Below are positions 7,971-18,200 of a stretch of DNA of 64,000 nucleotides, one piece after another (positions within the stretch are counted from its first letter, which is position 1; each line of letters opens with the position of its first letter). The stretch is taken from NCBI GenBank assembly GCA_023150275.1, contig JAKLLG010000006.1, positions 1 through 64,000 of the forward strand, in the 5' to 3' direction. The DNA is from Rhodocyclaceae bacterium (GTDB lineage Bacteria > Pseudomonadota > Gammaproteobacteria > Burkholderiales > Rhodocyclaceae). Both the position numbers and the translations under genes were made by a program. The notes under the pieces are model-generated. The model was not told the DNA's origin. It was given only the letters and a program-made list of their open reading frames with translations, and searched no databases.

Positions 7971-8543
7971 TCAGTGCGTCGTTGCGCGCTGCGCCTGCTG
8001 CCAGGCGATAACGGCCTGCCCGGCGCCGCCGAGGATGCGCTTGCGGTCTTCTTCGCTGAGTGCCTGCGCCAGTGCGGCGAACAGCTGCTGCGTCATTTCC
8101 TGCGCCAGCCCTTCCTGCGCCAGCCGGTGTTCCAGGCAGCGGATCTGGATGTCGGCGAGCGCCGAGGCGACGATCACCCAGCCGTGCTCCGGCATGCTGC
8201 GCAAGAGGCCGAGCAGCAGGCTGCCCAGCTCATTCGCCGTGCCGGTGGCGCTCTCCCGGCTTTCGTCGGCGATCAGGGCGTGCCACAGCGCAACGGCAAT
8301 GCTCTTGTGCAGTTCGGCCTTGAAGCTGAAGGCTGCCGCCTCGTTCCCCCCGAGGCGGGCAAAGGCGGCCTGCACGGCGGCCTCGGCGGCCGGGTCCAGC
8401 GCATCGCGCAGGTCGCCGAGCAGTTCCGAGAGGCCGGTCATCGCGCCGGCGCCGTAGCAGCGGCTCCACGCCTGCCCCCATTGGTCGAGGCCGGAAAGGA
8501 GCATGGCCTGGCGCATGGCGCGGGTGTCCTTGTCGCCGCCCAT
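7971..8543 (-). CDS. Hypothetical helical protein, start uncertain
   Basis: At least 190 residues, mostly alpha-helical, Ala/Leu-rich and soluble; family not recognised. ATG 8543 is the first standard start. The same frame stays open and codes plausible protein (for example ARSVQDAFVQAFRLTLDG) for about 60 further codons, up to the end of the CBS gene at 8734, without any ATG, GTG or TTG. An AAGGGA motif at 8730-8735 would fit a rare ATC or CTG start shortly after it. The true N-terminus may thus be longer than given here. The gene follows the CBS-domain gene on the same strand. Confidence 0.6.
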   Translation of the reverse strand: MGGDKDTRAMRQAMLLSGLDQWGQAWSRCYGAGAMTGLSELLGDLRDALDPAAEAAVQAAFARLGGNEAAAFSFKAELHKSIAVALWHALIADESRESATGTANELGSLLLGLLRSMPEHGWVIVASALADIQIRCLEHRLAQEGLAQEMTQQLFAALAQALSEEDRKRILGGAGQAVIAWQQAQRATTH

Positions 8544-8733
8544 GCGGCACCAGTCGAGCAGCGGCGGGGCGAGCCCGGCGATGCCTGCGCGGCGCAGCGT
8601 GCCGCCCTGGCCATCGAGGGTGAGCCGGAAGGCCTGGACGAAGGCGTCCTGAACGGAACGCGCCGCGGTCAGCTGGGCTTCGCGCGGCGCGAGGGATGCA
8701 ACGGGATCCTGCAGCGTATCGATGATCGTTCCC

Positions 8734-9168
8734 TTACAACATGATTTCGGTGAGGTGTTCGCGCCGCTGCATCTCGCTTTCGAACTCGAGCAGTTCGCAG
8801 CCCAGCGCGTCGCGGGCGGAAACCATGCCGATCACCTGGCCGCCGTCGGTCACCGGCAGATGGCGATAACCGCCTTCATCCATCATTACCAGCGCGTGTG
8901 CGAGCGGCTTGTCGGCCTGGATCGTGCGCGGGTCGCCGCTCATCACGTCGGCGAGCTTGGCCGCATCGGGATCGAGGCGCTTGGCGACAACGCGGTTGAG
9001 CAGGTCGCGCTCGGTGAAGATGCCGACGAGGCGGCCACTCTCCATGATGAGCACGGCGCCGACCTTGTGCTCGGCCATGCGTATGGCTGCTTCGCGAACG
9101 GTGGTGCTGCCGGGGGCGGCGAGAATCTTCTGGTGGGCGACGATGTCGCGAATGGTCCGGTTCGGCAT
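8734..9168 (-). CDS. CBS-domain pair protein
   Basis: A 144-residue protein made of two CBS repeats, about 10-65 and 75-130. Typical elements are VREAAIRMAEHKVGAVLIM, GIFTERDLL, and GYRHLPVTDGGQVIGMVSARD. CBS pairs bind adenosine nucleotides and sense energy state, often regulating a partner. ATG 9168 is chosen because AAGGAG lies at 9175-9180; the frame is open further upstream, but that part is low-complexity Ala/Arg. A second CBS protein is encoded at 48648-49289. The partner is unknown. Confidence 0.85.
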   Translation of the reverse strand: MPNRTIRDIVAHQKILAAPGSTTVREAAIRMAEHKVGAVLIMESGRLVGIFTERDLLNRVVAKRLDPDAAKLADVMSGDPRTIQADKPLAHALVMMDEGGYRHLPVTDGGQVIGMVSARDALGCELLEFESEMQRREHLTEIML

Positions 9169-9355
9169 GCTTGTCTCCTTCACGGTGGTGGTTTTATGCA
9201 TCCATTCTGGGCGAAAGATGGGGGAGCGGCAAGCTTTTCGCGCCCCTTTCGCGTGCCCACCCCGGTGTGCGGCGCCACGCGGCGACACAGAAGCGGGCGC
9301 TGCTGCCGCAGCTGCGGGAGCAGCCGCTGAAAGTACGGCAAAAAGCGTGGCCCGC

Positions 9356-10234
9356 TCAGCGCGCCGGCGTGCGCTGCCGTTCGCCGAGCGCGAGCCACAA
9401 TCCGGCGGCGCCAATTACCGCCATGCCGGTGAGCGCAAGGGTGTCCGGCAGGTGAGCGAAGACGATCCAGCCGAGCAGGGTGGCCCAGATCAGCTGCACA
9501 TAGAGCAGTGGCGCCAGCGTCGAGGCCGGTGCCTCGCGGAAGGCGCGGATCATCAGGAAATGGCCAACGCCGCCGAACAGCCCGAGCGAGCAGAGCATCG
9601 CCGTCTCCAGCAGGGTGGGCCAGCGGCCGTCCCAGTGCGTGAAGGGCGCGAAGGCCATGCACAGGGTGCCGACCAGTGCCGTGTAGAAAAGCAGGCGCAG
9701 CTGCGTTTCGCTGCTCACCAGCTTGCGCGTGAGGATCTGGTAGAGCGCGTAGCACAGCGCCGCGGCGCCGGCGTAAACGACGCCGATGCCGGCAAGGGCG
9801 CCGCCCGGGCGCGCGATCAGCAGTGCACCGGCAAAGCCGACAGCCGTGGCGATCCAGGCGCGGGCCGAGACCTTTTCGCCAAGCAGCGGTCCGGCCAGCA
9901 GTGCGACGAGCAGCGGGGTGGTGAACACCAGTGCCGAGGTCTCGGCGAGCGGTAGCGTCGCCAGTGCCAGTTGCATGAAAAGCGTGACACCGACCAGCAT
10001 CAGCGCGCGCACCGTCATCAGCCAAGGGTGGGCAGTACGCACCAGCGCCATGCCCTCGCCGGGCGCAACGGTTGCGAGCATGAACAGGAAATGCACGAGG
10101 TAGCGCACCCAGACCATGAAGGGCACCGCGAAGAACGCGCTCAGGTGCTTTGCCGTTGCGTCGAGCAGGGAGAAGAGCAGCAGCGCGGTGAGGAAGAGGG
10201 CGATGCCGCGCAGCCGGTGCGCGGCTTCAAGCAT
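9356..10234 (-). CDS. EamA/DMT-family transporter
   Basis: A 292-residue inner-membrane protein with about ten transmembrane helices in two EamA halves, the drug/metabolite transporter fold used mainly for efflux of amino acids and metabolites. Recognisable stretches are LLFSLLDATAKHLS in helix 1, LALATLPLAETSALVFTTPL closing the first half, and FREAPASTLAPLLYVQLIWA in the second. The start at 10234 overlaps the stop of the upstream NAD(P)HX repair gene by 8 nt, so the two are translationally coupled. The substrate cannot be read from the sequence. Confidence 0.85.
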   Translation of the reverse strand: MLEAAHRLRGIALFLTALLLFSLLDATAKHLSAFFAVPFMVWVRYLVHFLFMLATVAPGEGMALVRTAHPWLMTVRALMLVGVTLFMQLALATLPLAETSALVFTTPLLVALLAGPLLGEKVSARAWIATAVGFAGALLIARPGGALAGIGVVYAGAAALCYALYQILTRKLVSSETQLRLLFYTALVGTLCMAFAPFTHWDGRWPTLLETAMLCSLGLFGGVGHFLMIRAFREAPASTLAPLLYVQLIWATLLGWIVFAHLPDTLALTGMAVIGAAGLWLALGERQRTPAR

Positions 10235-11750
10235 TGGTGGCCGCGATCCAGGCGTTGAAGAGGCGGCGCGCCTCGGGAATCGTTTCGCCGGCGGTGAGGC
10301 CGACTTCGCCAATGCGTGCGGCGAGTGCGTCGGCTGCCGCTCCGTGCAGGTGCACACCGGCCGCGAGCGCTTCGCCGGCTGGCCAGCCCTGCGCGATGAG
10401 CGCGACGACGATGCCGGACAACACGTCGCCCATGCCGGCGCTGCCCATGCCGGGATTGCCGGTCGTGTTGATCATCCAGTTGTTGTCCGGCGTGGCGATC
10501 ACGGTGCCGCAGCCCTTGAGCGCAACGTGCGCGTTGAAGCGGTCGGCCAGTTCGAGCGCGGCGGCGATGCGGTCGGCCTGCACTTCGGCGACGCTGCTGT
10601 CGAGCAGGCGCGCCGCTTCGGCCGGATGGGGGGTGAGCACGGTCGGCGCGGCGCGCTGCGCGACGGCGACATCGAGATCGCCTTCGACGGCAAGCAGGTT
10701 CAGGGCATCGGCGTCGAGCAGCAAGGGGATCTGGAGTGCGCAGGCGCGTTCGAGCAGCGCACGGGCTTCGCTGTCGGTACCGAGGCCGGGGCCGGCCGCC
10801 AGCGCATCCAGCGGTAGCGTCAGCAGCGCGGCGGCGGAACGCAGCATCAGTTCCGGCTGCAGCGGATCGACCGCTGGCGCCTGCTCATCGAGGCAGCCGA
10901 CGTAGCAGCGTCCGGCGCCCAGTTGCAGCGCCGCACGGCCGGCAAGAAGGGCAGCACCGAGCATGCCCGGCGCGCCGCCGAGAAGCCCGGCGTTGCCATG
11001 GCGACCCTTGTGGCTGTTGCGCGAGCGCCGCGTCAGCCAGTGCGCGAAATCGGCATCGCCGACGACGCTGCCATCGGGCGGTACCAGTGCCGGGGCATCG
11101 AGTGCAAGCGTGGCGAGCGACAGTTCGCCGCAATGATCTGGGCCGTCGGCAGTGAGCAGGCCCGGTTTGGCAGCGATGAAGGTGAGCGTGTGCGTGGCGC
11201 GGATCACCGCGTCGCCGAGCGCGCGGCCGGTATCGGCATCGAGCCCGCTCGGGCAGTCGAGGGCGAGCAGTGGGCAGCCGTCGCGGCGGGCAAGGCGGTT
11301 CGCTTCACGCGCGAGTTCGGCAAAGGTGCCGGTGAGTGGTCGCTGCAGTCCGATGCCGAACAGCGCATCGACGATCAGCCCCCAGCATGCCTGCTTGGGA
11401 ATGTCCTTCAGTTCGCTGCCGCCGGCGGCGAGAAAGCGCTCGCGTGCGGCGATCGCATCGGGTGGCTGGCGACTGTCGCCGGTGATCACGAGGCGCGCGT
11501 CGTGGCCGCGGGCGCGCAGGTGCATCGCCATCTCGTAACCGTCGCCGCCGTTGTTGCCGGGGCCGGCGAGCACCAGCACCGGTTGCTGCGCATCGCGCAT
11601 CAGCTGGTCGGCAAGATCGGCAGCGGCGCGTCCGGCGCGCTGCATCAGCGGCTGATCGCCAGCGGCGGCTTCAAGCGCGCGCAGGCCCTCGGCGCGGTAG
11701 AGCGGCGCGGGGGGGGTGAGCGTCCGGGTGGGGATCGGTGAGTGCGGCAT
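10227..11750 (-). CDS. nnr: Bifunctional NAD(P)H-hydrate repair enzyme
   Basis: A 507-residue fusion of NAD(P)H-hydrate epimerase (N-terminal, about 10-215) and ADP-dependent (S)-NAD(P)H-hydrate dehydratase (about 225-500). It repairs hydrated NADH and NADPH in the cytosol. The epimerase half shows AGPGNNGGDGYEMAMHL. The dehydratase half shows TPHPAEAARLL and GNPGMGSAGMGDVLSGI, the ADP/substrate-binding loop. The length is typical for the fused bacterial form. The deacetylase gene ends 9 nt upstream and the EamA gene overlaps its 3' end. Confidence 0.93.
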   Translation of the reverse strand: MPHSPIPTRTLTPPAPLYRAEGLRALEAAAGDQPLMQRAGRAAADLADQLMRDAQQPVLVLAGPGNNGGDGYEMAMHLRARGHDARLVITGDSRQPPDAIAARERFLAAGGSELKDIPKQACWGLIVDALFGIGLQRPLTGTFAELAREANRLARRDGCPLLALDCPSGLDADTGRALGDAVIRATHTLTFIAAKPGLLTADGPDHCGELSLATLALDAPALVPPDGSVVGDADFAHWLTRRSRNSHKGRHGNAGLLGGAPGMLGAALLAGRAALQLGAGRCYVGCLDEQAPAVDPLQPELMLRSAAALLTLPLDALAAGPGLGTDSEARALLERACALQIPLLLDADALNLLAVEGDLDVAVAQRAAPTVLTPHPAEAARLLDSSVAEVQADRIAAALELADRFNAHVALKGCGTVIATPDNNWMINTTGNPGMGSAGMGDVLSGIVVALIAQGWPAGEALAAGVHLHGAAADALAARIGEVGLTAGETIPEARRLFNAWIAATNA

Positions 11751-11759
11751 TCCGGGATT

Positions 11760-12659
11760 CTAGAAGAAAAGCCGGCGCGCGGTGCGAATCGTCGTGGCGT
11801 GGATGGCGACGGTGTCGTCGATTGGCTCGGCATAGCCGCCAGCCATTGCGATGGCGACGGGAATGCCGCGCTGGCGGCAGGCGTCGAGCACCCGTGCGTC
11901 GCGCGCGGCGAGCCCCTCCATGCTCAGCGACAGACGGCCGAGCCTGTCGCCAGCGTAGGGATCGGCGCCGGCGAGGTAGATCGCAAGTGCGGGGCGGCTC
12001 GCCGTCAGCGTCTCGTCGAGGCCGCCGGCAAGTGCCGCGAGATAGGCTTCGTCGCCGGTGCCATCGGGCAGTTCGATGTCGAGATCGCTGCGTTCCTTGT
12101 CGAACGGAAAATTGCGCGCGCCGTGGATGGAAAAGGTGAATACGCGCGCATCGTCGGCGAGGATCGTTGCCGTGCCGTTGCCCTGATGGACATCGCAGTC
12201 GATCACCGCGATCCGTGCGGCGCGCTCCTCGGCCAGCATCGCGCGCGCGGCGATGGCCGCATCGTTGAAGACGCAGAAACCTTCGCCGCGATCCGCATGC
12301 GCGTGGTGGGTGCCGCCGGCAAGGTTGGCGGCGCAGCCGTCGGCCAGCGCGGCGCGGCAGGCGGCAAGGGTGGCACCGGCCGAGCGGCGCGAGCGTTCGA
12401 CCATCTCCGGGCTCCATGGGAAGCCGATGCGCTTCAGTTCGGCAGCGCTGAGCTCGCCTTGGACGACGCGGCGCACGTAGTCGGCATCGTGGGCGCGGCA
12501 GAGTTCTTCATCGCTCGCAGCGGGCGGCGACTCGAAATCCGCTTCGGCGAAATCGCCGCTGGCCAGCAGGCGTTCGCGCAGCAGCGCGTACTTGGCCATC
12601 GGGAAACGGTGCCGCGCTGGCAGCGGCAGCACGAAGGCACCGGTATAGAAGAGGCGCAT
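11760..12659 (-). CDS. Histone deacetylase-fold protein (class II/AcuC-like)
   Basis: A 299-residue zinc amidohydrolase of the arginase/deacetylase fold. The signature elements are present: GGTHHAH (tandem His), CVFNDAA, the zinc ligands in DCDVHQGNG and in LAGADPYAGDRLG, and AMAGGYA near the end, where the GGY tyrosine completes the active site. Bacterial members deacetylate polyamines, acetoin-pathway enzymes or other acetyl-lysine and acetylamine substrates, so the substrate is undefined. It lies between the chaperedoxin gene (15 nt upstream) and the nnr gene (9 nt downstream), apparently in one operon. Confidence 0.88.
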   Translation of the reverse strand: MRLFYTGAFVLPLPARHRFPMAKYALLRERLLASGDFAEADFESPPAASDEELCRAHDADYVRRVVQGELSAAELKRIGFPWSPEMVERSRRSAGATLAACRAALADGCAANLAGGTHHAHADRGEGFCVFNDAAIAARAMLAEERAARIAVIDCDVHQGNGTATILADDARVFTFSIHGARNFPFDKERSDLDIELPDGTGDEAYLAALAGGLDETLTASRPALAIYLAGADPYAGDRLGRLSLSMEGLAARDARVLDACRQRGIPVAIAMAGGYAEPIDDTVAIHATTIRTARRLFF

Positions 12660-12673
12660 CGGCGCCTGGAATC

Positions 12674-13525
12674 CTAGTTGAGTGCGGCCGAGAGGGCGCG
12701 CCGATACTCGCGCACCAGATCGTCGTTCGCTTCGCTGCCGGCGAGCAGCGCGAACAGTTCGAGCATGGCCTTGCGTCCGGCGCCCTCTTCAAAGAAGCGA
12801 TCCCGACGCACGACCTCCATCGCGTCTTCCAGCGCTTCGCGGTAGTTGCCGCCGCCGGCGCAGGCGCGCGAGCGTTCGAGGCGGGCGGCGTGGTCGTCCG
12901 GGTTGGCAGCCAGCCGCGCATCCAGCGCCGCGGTATCGATCTTCACGTCGGCGAGTGCGATGCGCTTGCGCAGCGCTTCGGCCCGCTCGGCGAGTTTCAC
13001 GAAATCGCTGGCGAGCAGCGCTTCGGCTTCCTCGCGGCGATCCAGCGTCAGCAGCAGTTCGACGCCGTCGAGGCGCACCGCCTCGTTGTGCGGGTCGACC
13101 TGGCTGGCGTGCACCAGGCAGGCCAGAGCTTCCTCGGTCTTGCCTTCAGCGGCGAGCGCCGCGGCTTCCTCGCGCAGTGCGTCGCCCGGCGACGGTGCGA
13201 TGCGTTCGATGAAGGCGCGCAGTTCCGCTTCCGGCAGGGCGCCGGTGAATTCGTCGACAATGTGTCCCTCGAATACGACCTTTACGGTCGGGATGCTGCG
13301 TACGCCAAACTGACGCGAGATTTCCGGGTTCTCGTCGGCGTTGATCTTGGCGAGCAGGAAGCGGCCAGCGTATTCCTCGGCCAGTTTTTCGAGCAGTGGC
13401 TTCAGCGTCTGGCACGGCTGGCACCAGGGGGCCCAGAAATCGACGACCACGGGAACTTCGCGGGAGGGCTGCAGGACGGCGGCTTCGAAGTTGTCGAGGC
13501 CGACATCGTAGGAAAACTGGCTCAT
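12674..13525 (-). CDS. cnoX: Thioredoxin-TPR chaperedoxin (CnoX/YbbN-like)
   Basis: A 283-residue protein with an N-terminal thioredoxin domain (about 5-110, active site C35-Q-P-C38) and a C-terminal TPR-like helical part (about 115-283). This architecture is that of CnoX/YbbN, which holds unfolding proteins and protects them from over-oxidation, handing them to GroEL/ES or DnaK. The WCQPC site has both cysteines, unlike the E. coli protein, so this version may also have redox activity. It is the first gene of the minus-strand group running down to the EamA transporter. Confidence 0.88.
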   Translation of the reverse strand: MSQFSYDVGLDNFEAAVLQPSREVPVVVDFWAPWCQPCQTLKPLLEKLAEEYAGRFLLAKINADENPEISRQFGVRSIPTVKVVFEGHIVDEFTGALPEAELRAFIERIAPSPGDALREEAAALAAEGKTEEALACLVHASQVDPHNEAVRLDGVELLLTLDRREEAEALLASDFVKLAERAEALRKRIALADVKIDTAALDARLAANPDDHAARLERSRACAGGGNYREALEDAMEVVRRDRFFEEGAGRKAMLELFALLAGSEANDDLVREYRRALSAALN

Positions 13526-13641
13526 GGCTGGCTCGGTCGATGAAAAGCGACATTATCGCCGAATGCATCGCCGGCGAACCATCTCGAATCGGGGCCGGTG
13601 TGGGGCATGCTGGCGCCATGTTTTCCCGCTAGAATGAAGGC

Positions 13642-15186
13642 ATGTCCGAGAATCACGTCAGCGCCGGGAATCCCGATTCGCCGGGTCGGCCGCCAAGTTC
13701 CCGCCTCGTCGAGGAACAGGCGGCGGCCGGGGATTTGCGCGCACGTCGCTTCATTCGCTTGGTGACGGCGCTGTTCCTGCTGATCCTGTGGTCCTTCGTC
13801 GCCTACTGGGCGGCGAGTTCCCGCCAGGACGCGATCGACTCGACCGAGCAGGTGCTGCGACGTCTGGATCATGCAGTCGAGGAACAGACGCGCCGCCTGT
13901 TCAAGATGGTGGACGTGGCTTTCGGCGCCGCTGACCAGTGGGTGCTCGATCATCCTGGCAGCGATCCGCGCAGCGACAGGCGTTTCCTGCATCTGGCGAG
14001 TGGTTTCGGCACCCGTCTGGGTGGTGCGATCACGCTGCACCTCGCCGACAGCAGCGGCAACGTCGTTTCTCCAGGGCAAGGCCTTCCCGTGCCCAAGCAG
14101 TTGCGGGACGAGGATTTCTTCCGTGCGGCGGTGGCCGCCGATCCGAGTCGCTTCCATATCGGCGCGCCGCTCAGCGTCGGTTCGCCGGCGATCTGGAAGA
14201 TTCCGGTGGCGCAGCGGCTGACGACGCCGACCGATCATGCCGCGGTGCTGGTGGCGCTGATCGACCTGTCCGCGCTGATGAGTCTTTACGAGGAAGAACG
14301 CGTACGTCCGAATGGCGCCATCGTGTTGCTGCGTCGTGACGGCATCCTGCTGGCGCGCGCACCGCATGACGAGCGCCTGCTTGGCAAATCGCTGGTTGGC
14401 GGGCAGTTGTATCGGGAGTTCCTGCCGCGGAGCGAGCGCGGCTTTGCCCTGCTCGACCGGACGGCGACGGATGCGACCGAAAAATTCGTCAGCTATTCGA
14501 CGATGTCCGATTTTCCCTTGCTGACGGTGGTTTCCACCGCAACCGCGGATGTCCTCGAAGGATGGCGTCGGCACGCCCTGGTGATCGCCCTGGCGGCACT
14601 GGCCGTCTCGATCGTCGCGCTGCTCGTCGCACGTCGCCTGACCGAGATGGTGGCGGTATTGTCGGCGCGTACCGCCGAACTGCACCATCTGGCGACCACC
14701 GATCTGATGACCGGCGTCAGCAATCGCCATAGTTTCCTGCAGGATCTGTATCGGGAATTCGCACGCTCCCGGCGCTACCGTACGCCGCTGTCGATCATGA
14801 TTTTCGATCTCGATTTCTTCAAGCAGATCAACGACGGTTATGGACACGCCGCCGGCGACGAGGCCTTGCGTGCCTTCGCCGCCGCCGCCGGTGAATGCCT
14901 GCGCGGGATGGACGTGCTCGGTCGCCTTGGCGGCGAGGAGTTCGGCATCATCCTGCCGAGTACCGCGCTGGATCAGGCCGAGGTCGTTGCCGAGCGCATC
15001 CGCGGGGCGGTGACGCGGATCGCGATCGAGACCGAGTACGGTACCGTACGCTTCACGACCAGTGTCGGCGTCGCCCAGATCGGTGATGATGACGACTCCG
15101 TGGATAGCCTGCTTGCGCGCGCCGACAGCGCGCTGTATGCAGCCAAGGCGGCAGGGCGCAACCGGGTCATTGCGCGCAGCGCCTGA
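13642..15186 (+). CDS. Membrane diguanylate cyclase, Cache-GGDEF
   Basis: A 514-residue enzyme expected to make c-di-GMP from two GTP. It has a TM helix (about 40-60), a periplasmic Cache-type sensor (about 65-300), a second TM (about 310-330) and a GGDEF domain (about 345-510). The active-site loop is GGEEF at 430-434, which is catalytically competent. RGMD at 421-424, five residues before it, forms an intact inhibitory I-site, so product feedback is expected. A TAGAAT -10-like hexamer at 13630-13635 lies unusually close to the ATG. The ligand is unknown. It is transcribed divergently from the CnoX gene. Confidence 0.9.
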   Translation: MSENHVSAGNPDSPGRPPSSRLVEEQAAAGDLRARRFIRLVTALFLLILWSFVAYWAASSRQDAIDSTEQVLRRLDHAVEEQTRRLFKMVDVAFGAADQWVLDHPGSDPRSDRRFLHLASGFGTRLGGAITLHLADSSGNVVSPGQGLPVPKQLRDEDFFRAAVAADPSRFHIGAPLSVGSPAIWKIPVAQRLTTPTDHAAVLVALIDLSALMSLYEEERVRPNGAIVLLRRDGILLARAPHDERLLGKSLVGGQLYREFLPRSERGFALLDRTATDATEKFVSYSTMSDFPLLTVVSTATADVLEGWRRHALVIALAALAVSIVALLVARRLTEMVAVLSARTAELHHLATTDLMTGVSNRHSFLQDLYREFARSRRYRTPLSIMIFDLDFFKQINDGYGHAAGDEALRAFAAAAGECLRGMDVLGRLGGEEFGIILPSTALDQAEVVAERIRGAVTRIAIETEYGTVRFTTSVGVAQIGDDDDSVDSLLARADSALYAAKAAGRNRVIARSA

Positions 15187-15221
15187 GCTGCCTTGCCGGC
15201 CGGCCGGAAGGCGTTTTCCGC

Positions 15222-15227
15222 TATAAT
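15222..15227 (+). promoter_or_regulatory. Possible -10 element for purL
   Basis: A perfect TATAAT hexamer lies 53 nt before the purL start in the spacer after the diguanylate cyclase gene. No good -35 is present at 16-18 bp spacing, so this is tentative. Confidence 0.35.
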
Positions 15228-15279
15228 TGCGGCCTTGCCGGACCCTCCGGGTTCTCTCCGCTCGACACCTCCTCCCGAC

Positions 15280-18200
15280 ATGGCCCAGATCCTCTATCTC
15301 CGCGGCGCTTCCGCCTTTTCCGCATTCCGTCTGCAACGCTTGTGCAACACGCTGCAGGCGGCTGTTCCCGCCGTTTCCGGAATCGATGCCGACTTCTGGC
15401 ATCTGGTGGCGCTGCGCCGACCGCTCGCCGGCGATGAGCGCAAGGCGCTTGCGGCGCTGCTCGAAGAGCGGAATCCGGCTGCAGAACAGGGCAGCCTGTT
15501 CCTCGTCGTGCCGCGCATCGGCACGATCTCGCCGTGGTCCTCGAAGGCCACCGACATCGCGTGGAACTGCGGTCTGGATGCCGTCGAACGCATCGAGCGC
15601 GGCATCGCCTTCCGCGTGCAGGGCAAGGTCGGCGAGGCCGACCTTGCGAAGATCGCCGCGCTGCTGCACGATCGCATGACCGAGTCGGTGATGGCCGACT
15701 TCGAGGAAACGGCGAAGCTGTTCCAGCATTTCGAGCCGAAGCCGCTGGCCACGGTCGATCTGCTCGCTGGCGGCCGTGCCGCGCTGGTCGAGGCCAACGG
15801 CCGCCTCGGCCTGGCCCTCTCGGAAGACGAGATCGACTACCTCGTCGACATCTTCACCAAGGCCAAGCGCAATCCGTCCGACGTCGAACTGATGATGTTC
15901 GCGCAGGCCAATTCGGAGCACTGCCGCCACAAGATCTTCAACGCCTCGTGGGTGATCGACGGCAACACGAAGAGCGAAACCCTGTTCGGCATGATCCGCG
16001 AGACGCACAAGGCGCACCCGGAAGGCACCGTCGTCGCCTACTCCGACAACGCCTCGATCATCGAGGGCGCGACGATTCCGCGCTTCTACCCCGATGCGCA
16101 GGGCCGCTACGGCTACCATCAGGAAACGACGCACATCCTGATGAAGGTCGAGACGCACAACCACCCGACCGCGATTTCCCCGTTCCCCGGCGCCTCGACC
16201 GGCTCCGGCGGCGAGATCCGCGACGAGGGTGCCACCGGCCGCGGCTCGAAGCCGAAGGCCGGCCTGTGCGGCTTCACCGTCTCCAATCTGAACATTCCCG
16301 AGGCCGTCCAGCCCTGGGAAAAGGGAATTAACGACGGGGGCATCGGCAAGCCGAGCCGCATCGCCTCGGCGCTCGACATCATGATCGAGGGCCCGATCGG
16401 CGCCGCCGCCTTCAACAACGAATTCGGCCGCCCGAACCTGACCGGCTACTTCCGCACCTACGAGCAGCTCGTGGGCGATACGGTGAAGGGCTATCACAAG
16501 CCGATCATGATTGCCGGCGGCTTGGGCGCGATCCAGGCCGAGCAGTCGTTCAAGGCGCCGGAATTCCCGCCCGGCACGCTGCTCATCCAGCTCGGCGGCC
16601 CGGGCATGCTGATCGGCCTCGGCGGCGGCGCCGCGTCGTCGATGACCACCGGCACCAACACCGAAGACCTCGATTTCGCCTCCGTGCAGCGCGGCAACCC
16701 GGAGATCCAGCGCCGCGCGCAGGAAGTCATCGACCGCTGCTGGCAGATGGGGCAGCCCAAGGGCGACGCTTCGGCGCCGCACGACGGCAACCCGATCCTC
16801 TCGATCCACGACGTCGGTGCCGGCGGCATCTCGAACGCGCTGCCGGAACTGGCGCACGGCGCAGGCTGCGGTGCGCACTTCGAACTGCGCGAAGTGAAGA
16901 TCGAGGAGCCGGGCATGTCACCGGCCGAGATCTGGTGCAACGAGGCGCAGGAGCGCTACGTGCTGGCGCTGCCGCCGTCGCGCCTCGAAGAGTTTGCGCT
17001 GATGTGCGAACGCGAGCGCTGCCCGTTCGCCGTGGTTGGCCAGACCACCGCCGAGAAGCAGCTGGTCGTCGCCGACCGCCACTTCGGCAACAAGCCGGTG
17101 GACATGGACATGGATGCGCTGCTCGGCAAGCCGCCGCGTATGACGCGCGAGGTGGTGCACCTGCCGCCGGTGACAGTGGCGTTCGATCCGACCGCGGTCG
17201 AGCTGAAGGACGCCGCCTACCGCGTGCTGCGCCTGCCGACGGTGGCCGACAAGACCTTCCTGATTTCGATCGGCGACCGCTCGGTCGGCGGCCTGACGGC
17301 GCGCGACCAGATGGTCGGGCCGTGGCAGGTGCCGGTAGCCGATGTCGCGGTGACGCTGATGGGTTACCAGGGCGAGGGGGAGAACGCCTATTGCGGCGAA
17401 GCCTTCGCCATGGGCGAGCGCACGCCGCTGGCGATCCTCGATGCCCCGGCCTCGGGCCGCATGGCGATCGGCGAAGCGCTGACCAACATCGCTGCCGCCG
17501 ACATCGCCAAGCTCGGCGACGTGAAGCTCTCCGCCAACTGGATGGCTGCCGCCGGTACGCCGGGCGAGGATGCCCGTCTGTTCGACACCGTGCGCGCGGT
17601 GTCCGACCTCTGCCAGCAGATCGGCATCTCGATCCCGGTCGGCAAGGATTCGCTGTCGATGCGCACGGCCTGGGAAGAAGAAGATCAGAAGAAGCAGGTG
17701 CAAAAGAAGCAGGTTATTTCGCCGCTGTCGCTGATCGTGACCTCGTTTGCCCGCGTCCGGGACGCGCGCCGCACGCTGACACCGCAACTGGTGCTCGACC
17801 AGGGCGAAAGCGACCTGCTGCTGATCGACCTCGGCGCCGGCAGGAACCGCCTCGGCGGTTCGGCACTGGCGCAGGTGTTCAACGCCACCGGCGACGACGC
17901 GCCGGACGTCGATGAACCGCAGCAGCTCGCCGCCTTCTTCGGCGCCGTGCAGAAGCTCGCCTCCGACAACCTGCTGCTTGCCTATCACGACCGTTCCGAC
18001 GGCGGCCTTTTCGCGGCGGCTGCCGAGATGGCCTTCGCCTCGCGCTGCGGCGTCTCGCTCGACATGGACGGCCTCTGCTACGACCCGCTGATGGCGGATG
18101 TGGACGGCAACGAGAAGAAGCCCGACCAGCTCGGCGGCCGCTCGTTCGAGATCCTGATGCGGGCGCTGTTCAACGAGGAACTCGGCGCACTGGTGCAGAT

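Noticed and set aside
13630..13642. Leaderless transcript for the diguanylate cyclase
   Set aside because: TAGAAT is placed so that transcription would begin at the ATG, but there is no matching -35 and the hexamer can occur by chance.
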